Shown: positions 1-9,871 of the stretch, in pieces
Numbering within the stretch: position 1 is the stretch's first letter
How the letters are laid out: the number at the start of each line of letters is the position of its first letter
Origin: Emiliania huxleyi CCMP1516
Lineage: Eukaryota; Haptophyta; Isochrysidales; Noelaerhabdaceae
Assembly: GCF_000372725.1 (NCBI RefSeq)
Contig: NW_005200793.1
Location: 174,730-238,729, forward strand
DNA length: 64,000 nt
Direction: 5' to 3'
The notes under the pieces: model-generated
Told to the model about the DNA's origin: nothing
The model's input: only the letters and a program-made list of their open reading frames with translations
Database searches by the model: none
Program-made: the position numbers and the translations under genes

Positions 1-1867
1 GGGATAACGACAAGCTTCCTCCATCCTTCAGTACAGCGGTGGCTGCCATCAGCTTGATGCGCGGATCAAACGGCTGCAGAGCGGCGGCCTGCAGTTGCAC
101 CGCAACCCTCGACTCACGCGACGGCTCCTCCAGGAAGCGCGCGAGCGTGCGTAGCCTGTGCTGGTCGCGGTCGTTCGCCAGGTGCACCTCAGAGGTAGCA
201 ATCGCGAATGCCTGCCGGACTGCAACCACCGAGCGGAGTAAATAGTCATCCAAAGAGCCGTCCTGCTCGAGGACCAAAACGAACGCCTGCTGTGCCACCA
301 GCTTGCCCACTAGCTCGCACAAATCGACCGTCGCTCCGAGCAGGCTGCTACACTCGGCATTGCGCTCCATTTTGAGCAGCCAGTCGAGAGCGATGACGTG
401 GGCAGTCACGAGCGTGAAGCACGAGCTCTGGAGCAGCGGGTGCTGCTTCGGTAGCAGGCTCGAATTGATGTGCTCGAGCAGCTTCATCAAGCTGGTCAGA
501 TAAGCCGTCTTCTGCGACGCCCACTCATAGTCCGTTGAGCTGCTAGTAAGGAGCCGAAGCGCAGCGAGGCTGCCCAGCACGTCCCCATGCAGGTCCCTGA
601 TCCGGTCCTCGCTCAGGCTCTCCTTCAGCTCCTTCATCTCCGTGAAGATCTGCTCGACGCCTTCGCCCACCTTCTCGTCCAGCTGCCGCAGCGAGGTCTG
701 CAGCTGCTGCAAGCCCTCGTTGACCTCCACACGCAGAGCGTTCATCTCACGCTTCACCGTATACAGGCCGTATAGCACGAGCCCGGTGCCGACGGCACTG
801 ACAGCGATGTTTTTGAGCGATAGGGCGACACTCTGCACCTGGTGTTGCACCCGGTGCTGCACCACCGTCGTACTCGCCGAGCGGGTGGCAGCGGCCACGA
901 CGGCCTCACTTTGGAGTGGAATGCACTCGTACACAAATCCTGCTGCTCGAGTTGCATTCGCCACATTCGCGATGCCGGCCTGCTCGCTGGAATGAACCAT
1001 CTGAGTCGTCGATCTCTCGCCGAGGTGGCAAAGCGTCAGATGGAAGTAGAGATCGCACCCATGCATGCGTGCCAGCAGATTCGTTGCAATGTCGCCGGCC
1101 TTTGCCACCGCCGCCTTATTGCGCCCACCGAGAAACTGCCTGATGAAAGCAGGCGCGGCGGCAGCTGGCCCGAGAAGGCTGCGTGACTCTGCCGTGTCGA
1201 TCTTGACTTGAGCGTCCACAAAGGGCGAAAAGCCGAGGACCTTCGACGGCACCTTGGGCACCACGTCGAAGCTGTTGACAAACTGGACGGCGCGTAGCAC
1301 GCCGTCGTCCGACGCGAAGCATCCCTTGCACACCTCGTTGAAGGCGTCGTTGCCCACCATCGGTGCTCCCCACGTCATTGCGTGCACCTCGCAGGTCGGG
1401 GCGATCTGCTGCCACGCAAGAGCGAGAAGCACACTCAGGGCGCCGCCGAGCGAGTGGCCCACGCAGTAAAGGCGCGCATCGTGCGCATCCTTCAGCGCGG
1501 CCTCGAGCATCGTCGACAGCCGCAACGCAATCTTCTGCCACGCGAGATGCACCATGGGCGGAGGATCGGCGCCCTGCGAGGGCACGATTCTCTGATCGGC
1601 CAGCACCAGTTTGGCCTGCGCGTTGGCCAGCCAGTTTTCCAAATAATACGACCCGCGAATCGCTGCGACAAATGTCGGCTTGTCGGCGGGGATCACGGAT
1701 ATGCGATGCACTTGCATGCGGACCTTGACGTCCGAGAGCGTCCCATCGGATATGGGATCAAGCGAGCCCTCTCGCGGTTGAAAGAGCGGTGCCGTGGTGT
1801 CGTATACGTGAAATGCGGCCTGAGCGACGAGTTTGAGAGGCGCTCCAGTGGTTGCGCTCGAAGTCAT
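1..1867 (-). CDS. Class 3 (fungal-type) lipase with a C-terminal membrane segment and coiled coil, 3' end outside window
   Basis: An open frame runs from an ATG at 1867 to the window edge with no stop (about 622 residues). An in-frame TGA lies about 100 bases upstream and no other ATG lies between, so this start is favoured. Seen: an FVAAIRGS stretch (oxyanion-side strand of class 3 lipases), the nucleophile elbow VGHSLGGAL with Ser139, TWGAPMVGN, SFDVVPKVP with Asp201 as the likely acid, and HGCDLYFHL with His276 as a candidate histidine. Known for the family (Pfam Lipase_3): hydrolysis of acylglycerols or phospholipids by a Ser-Asp-His triad. After the lipase domain come a hydrophobic stretch (about 352-371, NIAVSAVGTGLVLYGLYTV) and a charged coiled coil (about 372-425), so the enzyme may be membrane anchored with a long C-terminal domain. 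No signal peptide is visible. It is divergent from the GTPase gene 518 bases away. The substrate is unknown. Confidence 0.85.
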   Translation of the reverse strand, partial: MTSSATTGAPLKLVAQAAFHVYDTTAPLFQPREGSLDPISDGTLSDVKVRMQVHRISVIPADKPTFVAAIRGSYYLENWLANAQAKLVLADQRIVPSQGADPPPMVHLAWQKIALRLSTMLEAALKDAHDARLYCVGHSLGGALSVLLALAWQQIAPTCEVHAMTWGAPMVGNDAFNEVCKGCFASDDGVLRAVQFVNSFDVVPKVPSKVLGFSPFVDAQVKIDTAESRSLLGPAAAAPAFIRQFLGGRNKAAVAKAGDIATNLLARMHGCDLYFHLTLCHLGERSTTQMVHSSEQAGIANVANATRAAGFVYECIPLQSEAVVAAATRSASTTVVQHRVQHQVQSVALSLKNIAVSAVGTGLVLYGLYTVKREMNALRVEVNEGLQQLQTSLRQLDEKVGEGVEQIFTEMKELKESLSEDRIRDLHGDVLGSLAALRLLTSSSTDYEWASQKTAYLTSLMKLLEHINSSLLPKQHPLLQSSCFTLVTAHVIALDWLLKMERNAECSSLLGATVDLCELVGKLVAQQAFVLVLEQDGSLDDYLLRSVVAVRQAFAIATSEVHLANDRDQHRLRTLARFLEEPSRESRVAVQLQAAALQPFDPRIKLMAATAVLKDGGSLSLS

Positions 1868-2384
1868 CGCAGAGGGCGCGCCTCCTGCCGAGCGTCGTAC
1901 AGCGTCGCACCTTGCAAACCAGCTGGAGCGCTGGGTTCTCTTTTCCCGTGTCGAGTCCACAGCTGTGAATCAGACGCCCCTTGCCTTCGGGGGCAATCCC
2001 GCTGGGCGTGGGCGTGCTTTAACAGCCTCACAAGAGTAGGATCCGCCGGGATCTCCGGCGCTTGGTTTCATAAAAAGATAGAAAAAGTCGGCCGGCGAGT
2101 GCTCCGCAGCAGCCTCGCTGAGCCAGAACAAACACAAACTGAGCCAGACGGTCGGCTCGCGAGGTGGATGCTAGCATGAGCCCGATGCGTCGCAGTGCTC
2201 TTGCGTTTCGGCGGTAGTGATCTGATCACCCGAATACCACGTTCGGATCGCTCCTCATCGCAAACCCCGTCAGCAGTCCTCCTCCGGGAATGTTCGTAAG
2301 AGCTAAAGCTACAATCACTAAAAAAAGAAAAAGCGAGAAAAAGAGCCGAAAAGCGGTCGATCGGAGAGCCAAGGTGTGACGCCG
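1868..2384. promoter_or_regulatory. Divergent intergenic region between lipase and GTPase genes
   Basis: This 517-base gap separates two divergently transcribed genes, so it should hold both promoters. It has an A-rich run near 2318-2345 just upstream of the GTPase start. I see no TATA box, satellite or RNA gene in it. Promoter function is inferred from position only. Confidence 0.4.
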
Positions 2385-5066
2385 ATGGAGGCTGGCAAGA
2401 TCGGCTCGGTCGCGGTCGCGCAGCATGCTCTGTGCGCCATCAAAGACGGCCGCAAAGGCCTTCTGACACCGCAAATCATTGCTGAGCTTGAGGGTGGGAT
2501 GGACACACGCTTGGGAGCGTGCGCTGGCCTGTCCTGGGTCTTCTCCGGTTGCCAATTTCTCGGCGCCAAGGCGGCGCTAGCAGGCACGATAGGTGTCGTT
2601 GTCAGTACGGGTATTCCCCTTGCTGCAGCGGCTCCGGGTGTCATGTTCGCCGCTAATAGCGCACGCCTGGCTGCGTTCGCTGCGTTCAGCATCACAGGCG
2701 GAGGCGCTGGCGTGGTGGCCAACGAGGCGAGAGAAAACGACGATGCCAGCACGACCGATGCGACGGCAGAAGAGGCTGCATTTGCGCAGCGATACTGCTT
2801 CGCATCCAAGCACCTGCTCAAACCGTCTCGCGTGTATCCTCTCGCGTTTGGCTTCTGGAACCTGGAGGAGAACGACACCCTCTTCGAGCTCGTCCTCAAG
2901 TCCAAAGACACGACTTTCCAGATGAAGCTGCAGCTGCTGCACGTGCTGATACGCGCGTGCGAGTCGCCGCTTGTCGGCGCGGAACGGCTCGAACATGCCC
3001 TCGAGCGCTCGGCGCAGGCGATGAACCGCGAGCAGTCGCACAGGGTTTTCGCAGCGCCCGCACAAGTGCTGGCCGAAGTCAAGGGCTTCCAGCGCAAAAC
3101 CGATGTTCCCCTGTCGTGGGTGCAGCTCGAGCACGCTCGGTCGACGGGAGAGCACTCGCTCAAGATCTCCGACATGCGGAGCGCGGAGACACTGCCGTTG
3201 GTGGACCTGATGGGGGCGGCGGGCGAGATGAGCCTCACACTCGTCGACATCAAGCTGCCATCGGACCAGTCGTTTCCGGGCGGTCTCGACGCAAAGTTTT
3301 CCCTCTACTATCTGTCCGCCGAGCTCACCGTCGCACATGTCGCGTCCAAGCTGAACTCCTTCTGCGAGGCTGGACAGCTGGCGGATGCCTTGTTGCTCCT
3401 AAAGCTGCTCGATAACCTCCTCGTCATCGAGATGCCACTGCACTTCAAGTTCCCTGGCTGCAGCGACAAGAAGTCCACCACGGTCAAAGAGGCGATCGAG
3501 GCGCTTCAGGACCTTGCCATGACCGAGGCGGCCCTGCCCCGAACCTTGATGAAGGCTGTCGAGCCACTGCCACCAGGTCACGATAAGGCAGCAAAGGCGA
3601 TGGTCGCGGGTGGAATGACGGTGAAGCAGGTCGCTGAGTTGCTCAACGTTGACTTGGCGGCGGTCAAGGCGACGCTAGCGCCGGACGAGTTGACAGATGA
3701 GGGCAACCTACCCGTCTGCCAAGTGTCAACCTTGACTGAGGGCCCGCACAAGGCGTTGCCGATGTACTTTACATTCGGTGCCTACGGCCAAGTGTTTGCC
3801 GAGCCGCTCGTCTGCGCAGCGATCTTCACGGAGAAGCCACTCGCGAACGAGCAGCACCTTGTCGACCAAAAGGTGTCGGTGACGCCTTCCATTCTCCAGC
3901 GAATGAAGAACGTGTGCGGCGCGACCAACTTCTCCCTCATCCTCCGCAACAGCGAGCACATGATGCGCTACATCGTCGCGGGCACCTGGCAGAGTGTGCA
4001 GACTCTAGAGCATTCCGACTTCTATAAGAAGGTGATTGCCGAGGAGTTTGTCGAGGGCTTCATGGGCAAGGCGCGCCAGTCATCGGCGCAGCGACGCCTG
4101 CGCGAGAGCTACAACGTCCTTCCCGAGGAGCTGAACGTCGCCCGCGAGGCGTCGCTCCGCCCGGTGTACTGCGAGAAGACGTGCGCCGCGTGCACCACTG
4201 AGGAGGACGGTGAGAACTCCGACGGCGAGATGACTGTGGTGAAGGACTCGTCGGAGCACAAGCCGATGCCGCCGCTCTTTGTGCAGATGCATGGCAAGGA
4301 GCCCTTGTCGTCGTTGACGCCAGAGATGATGGAGAACGACATCAACATCGTCGTGACGGGGCCCACCGGCAGCGGCAAGTCGCACCTGATCAACGTGCTC
4401 TTCAACTGCGACGTGTCGGAGTCGAGCTCGAGCATGGAGTCCGTCACCCAGGACATCCACTTTTTCAGAGGGGTGCTGAACATGAGCCACCCGCTGGTTA
4501 AGGAGTTGGACGCCAGCAAGTACACCGGAGTTTCGCTCTTCAGCGACAAGTGCATCAACATCATCGACACCATCGGCTTCTGCGACACGCACATGACGCA
4601 GGAGCAGGTGATGGCAACGATCAAGACGAAGCTAAAGCACAACGTGGTAAACGTGCACAAGGTCATTGTCGTGACGGACGGCACAAATCGACTCTCCGAG
4701 CAAGCAACCCGGGCGATCCAGGACATGATGAGCTGGCTCCAGTACGAGAAGTATAAGCCGAACTGGATCTTCGTGAGCAACAAGTGCGACGGCTTGTCGA
4801 AGGCAGAGCGCGAGAAGAACCTGGCGGACACTATGAAGCTCCTGCGCGTGAACCAGACTGATGTCGAGGGTACCTTCGCTGGGGCGCTGGTCAAGCTTGC
4901 GATCCCGGTCGGCTTCCGCCCCAAGGACAGGCACATGAGCGTGGACGCCAAGAAGAGCGAGAAGAGCCTTGGCATGGCTATCCTCTATTGGAATGAGGCT
5001 GCAAGCCTATCCCGCTGCAAACCTATCCCCGTCCACCCGCAGGAGAGTATGTGCACCATCTCCTGA
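2385..5066 (+). CDS. Large P-loop GTPase-domain protein (893 aa), single exon
   Basis: An uninterrupted 893-residue frame starts at the first in-frame ATG (2385) after an upstream TAA at 2319. The C-terminal third holds a GTPase domain: P-loop GPTGSGKS at residues 659-666, a DTIGF switch-2 motif starting at 728, and NKCD (guanine specificity) at 799-802. The layout resembles AIG1/septin-like or HSR1-type GTPases, which switch between GTP and GDP states and often act on membranes. The first 115 residues contain an Ala/Gly-rich hydrophobic region (about 60-110) that could insert in a membrane. Residues about 120-640 match nothing I recognise, apart from a possible small helix-turn-helix-like stretch (MTVKQVAELLNVDLAAVK, around 410). 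A CxxC-containing acidic linker (about 595-625) precedes the GTPase domain. No intron is needed. The partner is unknown. Confidence 0.85.
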   Translation: MEAGKIGSVAVAQHALCAIKDGRKGLLTPQIIAELEGGMDTRLGACAGLSWVFSGCQFLGAKAALAGTIGVVVSTGIPLAAAAPGVMFAANSARLAAFAAFSITGGGAGVVANEARENDDASTTDATAEEAAFAQRYCFASKHLLKPSRVYPLAFGFWNLEENDTLFELVLKSKDTTFQMKLQLLHVLIRACESPLVGAERLEHALERSAQAMNREQSHRVFAAPAQVLAEVKGFQRKTDVPLSWVQLEHARSTGEHSLKISDMRSAETLPLVDLMGAAGEMSLTLVDIKLPSDQSFPGGLDAKFSLYYLSAELTVAHVASKLNSFCEAGQLADALLLLKLLDNLLVIEMPLHFKFPGCSDKKSTTVKEAIEALQDLAMTEAALPRTLMKAVEPLPPGHDKAAKAMVAGGMTVKQVAELLNVDLAAVKATLAPDELTDEGNLPVCQVSTLTEGPHKALPMYFTFGAYGQVFAEPLVCAAIFTEKPLANEQHLVDQKVSVTPSILQRMKNVCGATNFSLILRNSEHMMRYIVAGTWQSVQTLEHSDFYKKVIAEEFVEGFMGKARQSSAQRRLRESYNVLPEELNVAREASLRPVYCEKTCAACTTEEDGENSDGEMTVVKDSSEHKPMPPLFVQMHGKEPLSSLTPEMMENDINIVVTGPTGSGKSHLINVLFNCDVSESSSSMESVTQDIHFFRGVLNMSHPLVKELDASKYTGVSLFSDKCINIIDTIGFCDTHMTQEQVMATIKTKLKHNVVNVHKVIVVTDGTNRLSEQATRAIQDMMSWLQYEKYKPNWIFVSNKCDGLSKAEREKNLADTMKLLRVNQTDVEGTFAGALVKLAIPVGFRPKDRHMSVDAKKSEKSLGMAILYWNEAASLSRCKPIPVHPQESMCTIS

Positions 5067-6355
5067 TGCCGAGACCGGAGGGTGGTCGGCGTGTGCTCGG
5101 AGTGCGCGGGCCGCGCGGGCCGCGGGGCGCCCGCGGGCGAAACTAAGAGCTAGGATTAACGTGTGTAAGTCCTGTCGGGGTGTGTCATTCGATCTGTGTC
5201 CGCGCTCATATTAGCTCAACCGTGTGAACAAAAACTCCTGTATAAATCGCACGAATCTCTCCGTGGCTGTGCGCTCTGCAGAGCCAGCAGCGCGGTCAGT
5301 CAACTGTCAAGCGACGTGAGGTGAGATGCAGCCGAACCGCCGAGATGCGGCCGAGCTCGCCACCTTGGACTCGACGAGCACAAAATCGGCCTCGAGCTCC
5401 TCGAGTCTGCTCTCCGCAGCGTTACACGAGTTGTCCGTCTCGGCCCAGCGCAGGCCAACCTAGCCAGCATGGGTGTGAGACTGTGTGAATTCGCGGAGCG
5501 AAGAAAATTTTATCCGACCCTGCGACCCTGACGCTGCTGCTCTAGCTATCAGACATGCACTGCTGACTGCTGCCACAATGTGCGACCGGTGCTGACCCAC
5601 TTGGCGGCCTTCCCGGTCAGTGGTGAGGCGCAGTTCAGAGCTGTCGATGGCGCGATGCCGCACTGGTCCCACATCGGTGACACGAGACCACCACGTTTGC
5701 CGGTCCAAGAGAGAGGCACCGGCGCTGTCCTGAGAAGGTGCATGGTCCCTCTTGACTGCCCATGCGCGCGAGGCTGTGTAGGCATAGCCTCGAGAGTGCC
5801 AGCAGCCAATCCGAGGCAGTTTGTGACGCGCATTGCGTCAGAAGCGTGCACCGTGCACGCGCTGGAAGGACACCTTCCTACTGGCCGTACGATCAGGTCG
5901 TCACTGAATGCCGAAGACTAAGGCCGCGAGCTATGCAGGCGGTCAGTTGAGCAGCATGGCACGGTCAGCAGCGCCGAAAGGATGTCGCAAGGCGTGATAG
6001 CATGGCCGCAAGTACGCCGAAATCCCATGAAAACAAGTAAAAAATCGCGCGAAAAAAACAAGTAAAAATCGCCCCCCCCCAGAGCCCAAAGAGCCAAGTG
6101 GCCCCCCAGTAGTTTTAATTTTTCAACGAAGCACGATTCGATATTGTGCGAAGAGTGAAGTACTGACCAGACATGTGTATACACCGAACAGCGCGGTGGG
6201 AGCGTAACCGAATGAGAGAGAGATGCGGTCTGTCTCCCGCCGGGGCCTCATGCGGACGATCCAGTTGGGAGCGGGGCGGGAGACCGGAGGCAGGAGGCCG
6301 GGGGGACAGGAGAAGCGTACTGTCGTCGCGCGCAGCGGCGGGGCGGGAGCTCGAG
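5067..6355. other. Intergenic region with a duplicated exon fragment of the neighbouring gene
   Basis: These 1.29 kb between the GTPase stop and the last exon of violaxanthin de-epoxidase hold the 3' flanks of both genes. The stretch 5323-5479 repeats part of the de-epoxidase gene (see next entry). A-rich and C-rich runs lie at 6024-6100. Short open frames at 5549-5921 have no recognisable features and are not called. Confidence 0.5.
5364..5459 (-). pseudogene. Stray copy of violaxanthin de-epoxidase exon 7
   Basis: 5323-5479 is nearly identical to 6970-7135, which contains exon 7 of the de-epoxidase gene (7011-7115). The copy is in the same orientation, about 1.65 kb away, and lies just beyond the 3' end of the intact gene. 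Its exon equivalent lacks 9 bases that encode Asp-Phe-Thr in the real exon, and no other de-epoxidase exon is nearby. It is best read as a partial duplication that stays in frame but is isolated. Confidence 0.75.
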
Positions 6356-8454
6356 CTATCGTCGCTTGAAGAGACTCGGTATGCCCTTCTGTGCTGCTGT
6401 CTGCAGCTCGGCCTCGACCGCCGCGACGTCGTCCTCGAGGGCGGCCTCCACCTGCAAGGAGAGTTCCTCCGAGCGGTCCAGAAGTGCATCCTCGCACCCG
6501 CTTCGCGTCGCGGACAATCTCGGGTCATCTCGGGTCATCTCGGGCCATCTCGGGCCATCTCGGGCCATCTCGGGTCATCTCGGGTCATCTCGGTGCCATC
6601 TCGGGCCATCTCGGGCCATCTCGGCATGTCGCACCCGCTTCGCGTCTCGGACAATCTCGCGCTCAATGCCGACCACGTCCTTGACGATCTCCTTCTCGAG
6701 GCCGACGACGTCGTCGACGAGAAGCTTCTCGAAGGTGGAGAACCCGCCCGCCACCTCCGACGAGGTACAGCCGAGATGTGGCCGAGATGGAGAATCGCCG
6801 AAGTGTGAGCCGAGATGTGGCCGAGATATGGCCGAGAATCGCCGAAGTTGAGAGCCGAGGTACAGCCGAGATGTGGCCGAGATGCAGCCGAGAATCGCCG
6901 AAGTTGAGAGCCGAGATGTGGCCGACGTACAGCCGAGACGTGGCCGATCGGTGTCGCCGGGAGATCGCCGAGATGCAGCCGAACCGCCGAGGTGCGGCCG
7001 AGCTCGCCACCTTGGACTCGACGAGCACAAAATCGGCCTCGAGCTCCTCGAGTCTGCTCTCCGCAGCGTTACACGAGTTGTCCGTCTCGGTAAAGTCGGC
7101 CCAGCGCAGGCCAACCTAGCCAGCAGGGGTGTGAGGGCGCATCCTAGACTCTGTCTCGGTCGATTCGGGCGCACGCAGACCTCTTATGAGCGTGTGCAGA
7201 TTCTGCTACTTGCCGTGTCCTATTGCACCCGAGATGACCCGAGATGACCCGAGACTGCCCGATACTATACCACACCGCCCACGACCCCCACACTGGGTTC
7301 GGTACTCTGGAGGTATGGTACGTAAGCCTGCCCGCCACGACTACACACCTTGTCGAGCGCCGCGCTGATCTCCGGCACGTACTCCTGCCGCAGCTTCGGC
7401 TCGCGCCTAACACGCCCAGCGCAGCTCGGCTCATCTCGGCTGATACCTCCGGCGCGTCCTCTCGGCGCGGCTTCGGCTTCGCGCGCGTGTAGATGACTGC
7501 GCCGCCGTAGCCGTCCCACGCGTCGTTGCTGCCGCGGTAGTAGACCACCACGTAGCCGCCCTTGCCTAATCGTGGATGCAAAACTGCGTCACCGACGCGG
7601 TCATGGTAGACTCGCGGCGTCGCCGCCCTCGCCCTTTGCGTCGTCGTAGGCGCGTCGGTTCGCGAGCACGTACCTTGCGAGCCGAGATCACACGAGATCG
7701 CCCGGGATGGGGCCGTGCGTGCGTGCGCGCGCGTGTGCGGCGCGGTGTGCGGCGCGGCGGTGTGTCTGTCTCAGCGTCTGTCACCAGTCATCTTGGTAGT
7801 GCAGGAACTCGTTGTCGTGGTTGTACAGGATGCCTACGCGACAAGTCTCAACCGCGTGACGGACACTTCCGCAGGGGCCGCGTGCTGGAACCGCGGCTGT
7901 GCAGGACACCGGGGCGGCTGGCGTCCTGCTTGAAAGTCTGCACCGTGTACCGCGTCACAAAGTTCGTCCCCGCCACCGGGTCCTTGATCCGCCTATGGAC
8001 GTGTCTCGGACATGTCCTGGGCGTGTCCTGGCCATGCCCCGCCACCGGGTCCTTGATCCGCCTATGGGCGTGTCTCGGACATGTCCTGGGCGTGTCCTGG
8101 CCATGCCCCGCCACCGGGTCCTTGATCCGCCTATGGGCGTGTCTCGGACATGTCCTGGGCGTGTCCTGGCCATGCCCCGCCACCGGGTCCTTGATCCGCC
8201 TATGGGCGTGTCTCGGACATGTCCTGGGCGTGTCCTGGCCATGCCCCGCCACCGGGTCCTTGATCCGCCACTGCAGATTCCCGACGAGCAGGTCGGGCGC
8301 CGGCGCGCTGAATCGGTGCAGCTGGCAGTCGAAGATGTCGAAGGCCTGACGATGAATCAATTGATGAAGCCATCGATTGAGCCTCAGCTGGCATGCTGCC
8401 GCCGCCGCCGCCGCCGCCGCTGCTACGACTACTGCTGCTGCTGCTGCTGCTACG

Positions 8455-8511
<57 letters not shown>

Positions 8512-8521
8512 ACGACTGCTG

Positions 8522-8556
<35 letters not shown>

Positions 8557-9209
8557 ACGACTGCTGCTACGACTGCTGCTACGGCTGTTGCGGCGGCTGC
8601 TGCTGCGGCGGCTGCCGCTGCTGCTGCCGCTGCTGCTGCCGCTGCTGCTGCCGCTGCTGCTGCCGCTGCTGCTGCCGCTGCTGCTGCTGCTGCCGCTGCT
8701 GCCGCTGCTGCCGCTGCTATTCCAGAGTACACAGACACCTTGTTGAGTCCAGCGGAGATGTACCAGTCGCCGTCGAGGTCAGAGGCGGAGAATTTGGTCA
8801 CGAGCGTGCTGTCCGCCGGCACCGGCCACGACCCGTCGTCCTGCCGCTGCGGCACGCACTTCTGTTCCGTGACGGCCGCCTTTGTGAAGGCCTCAGTGAC
8901 GCCGTTCGCAAACTTGTCGCCGCACGCAATCTGGCACGTGGCCTCATCCGGCCGGTTGGTGCAGGTCTGGATGCAGGCGAGGTTGGCCAAGCAGGTTGGG
9001 TCCGTCACGCACCGCGCAAGCGCGCCGGGCGCCTTCTGTATGAGGCAGGACCCGATCGCAGCGCCGTCAGTGGCAGCAATGGCAGGCGGCGCGACAAACG
9101 CCGGCGCAGCAGTCAGCAGAGCGGCCGCAATCACGCCCGCCGCGTGTCTGCGTGCGCCTTCCAGCGCTGAACCGCCGGCGCGCTGCGGCGCGAGAGAGAG
9201 CTTCACCAT
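6356..9209 (-). CDS. VDE: Violaxanthin de-epoxidase, nine exons
   Basis: Model: complement(6356..6490, 6635..6754, 7011..7115, 7349..7399, 7447..7565, 7612..7673, 7785..7833, 7910..8345, 8739..9209). All eight introns are GT-AG and every junction keeps the frame, giving 515 codons. The enzyme works in the thylakoid lumen, converting violaxanthin to zeaxanthin with ascorbate (or the diadinoxanthin equivalent in haptophytes) for photoprotection. Exon 1 encodes a leader with an AIA-A type cleavage site and the Cys-rich domain ([18 protein letters not shown]). Exons 1-5 give the lipocalin domain ([51 protein letters not shown]). Exons 7-9 give the Glu-rich C-terminus ([19 protein letters not shown]). 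Oddities: a 131-codon stop-free Ala-coding satellite fills intron 1, and a four-copy 69-bp in-frame satellite sits in exon 2, adding 92 residues unless a further intron removes it. A classic ER signal is not obvious at this ATG, so an upstream exon is possible. Confidence 0.9.
6519..6625. repeat. 10-bp minisatellite in VDE intron 8
   Basis: About ten copies of TCATCTCGGG / CCATCTCGGG fill intron 8 (6491-6634). The intron is flanked by a 28-bp direct repeat that includes the last codons of exon 8, so it looks like a tandem duplication across the exon end. Confidence 0.85.
6775..6965. repeat. Degenerate GCCGAGATG-type repeat in VDE intron 7
   Basis: Imperfect 9- to 11-base units (GCCGAGATGTG, GAATCGCCGAAG) repeat through intron 7 (6755-7010), with a longer unit of about 55 bases appearing two to three times. 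Confidence 0.75.
7970..8270. repeat. 69-bp minisatellite, four full copies, within VDE exon 2
   Basis: Copies start at 7970, 8039, 8108 and 8177, with a partial copy after 8246. Each unit combines a piece of exon (RIKDPVAG) with 45 bases that have no counterpart in the family. The length is a multiple of three and no unit has a stop. Confidence 0.95.
8398..8720. repeat. (CTG/CAG)n-type trinucleotide satellite in VDE intron 1
   Basis: About 320 bases of CTG, CCG and ACG triplets. On the gene strand it reads as a poly-Ala open frame. The intron limits (8346-8738) follow from the family alignment: GLNK must join AFDIFDCQ. Confidence 0.9.
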
Positions 9210-9871
9210 GGTGCTGCTTGGCGCACGACGTGTCGTGGAAATGGCAGGATTTCGTAAGAAAACACTAAGCCGGCAATGCCATGGAGAGGGCGCCCTCCCC
9301 CGAGCGCGCGCGAGAGGGATGGGACACGGCTCCGCTTTTTTTCAATTCTTTGCCGCCACCCCTCTCCTTAAAATCTCTGTGTGGTGGCGGCGTGCCGTCC
9401 TCCCATCCCCCCCTGGTTTTCTGTTTTCTTTCTTTCTGCCACGGGCGGCGCGCGACGCGTGTTTCGCCCGGTCCGTCGGGGACTCGGGGAGCTCACAGAA
9501 GACGGCCTGATGGAGAAGCTGCACGACCCCGCTTGTAAGGCGTGCGCCGTCTGCTCGCGCGAGCCGCGCAGCTGTCCATCCAGAGAGAGAGAGAAATTTT
9601 TAGCAATACCAAACAACTATCACACTCACACGTCATTTGGGGCCTGGCAACCCTGTCCACGCGCTTTTGTTGTCCATCCAGCACAACGGCGAGATTTTTG
9701 AAACCCAACATGAAATCACTGAAGTCGACAAACAAAGCTCGCCGCCTGGGCGGACGCGATGCGCGCCCCGGCCAACGCGCCGGTCGTGCACGACGACAAG
9801 GAGAAACCAGAGCTCACCCGGCGGTACAACGAGGGGTACAAGGTCTATGCGAGCTGGGCCGGGAGGATGCG

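Noticed and set aside
8377..9510. Plus-strand poly-Ala frame and a Cys-rich plus-strand frame through the CTG satellite
   Set aside because: They are shadows of the minus-strand VDE gene; the satellite is open in several frames because of its triplet composition.
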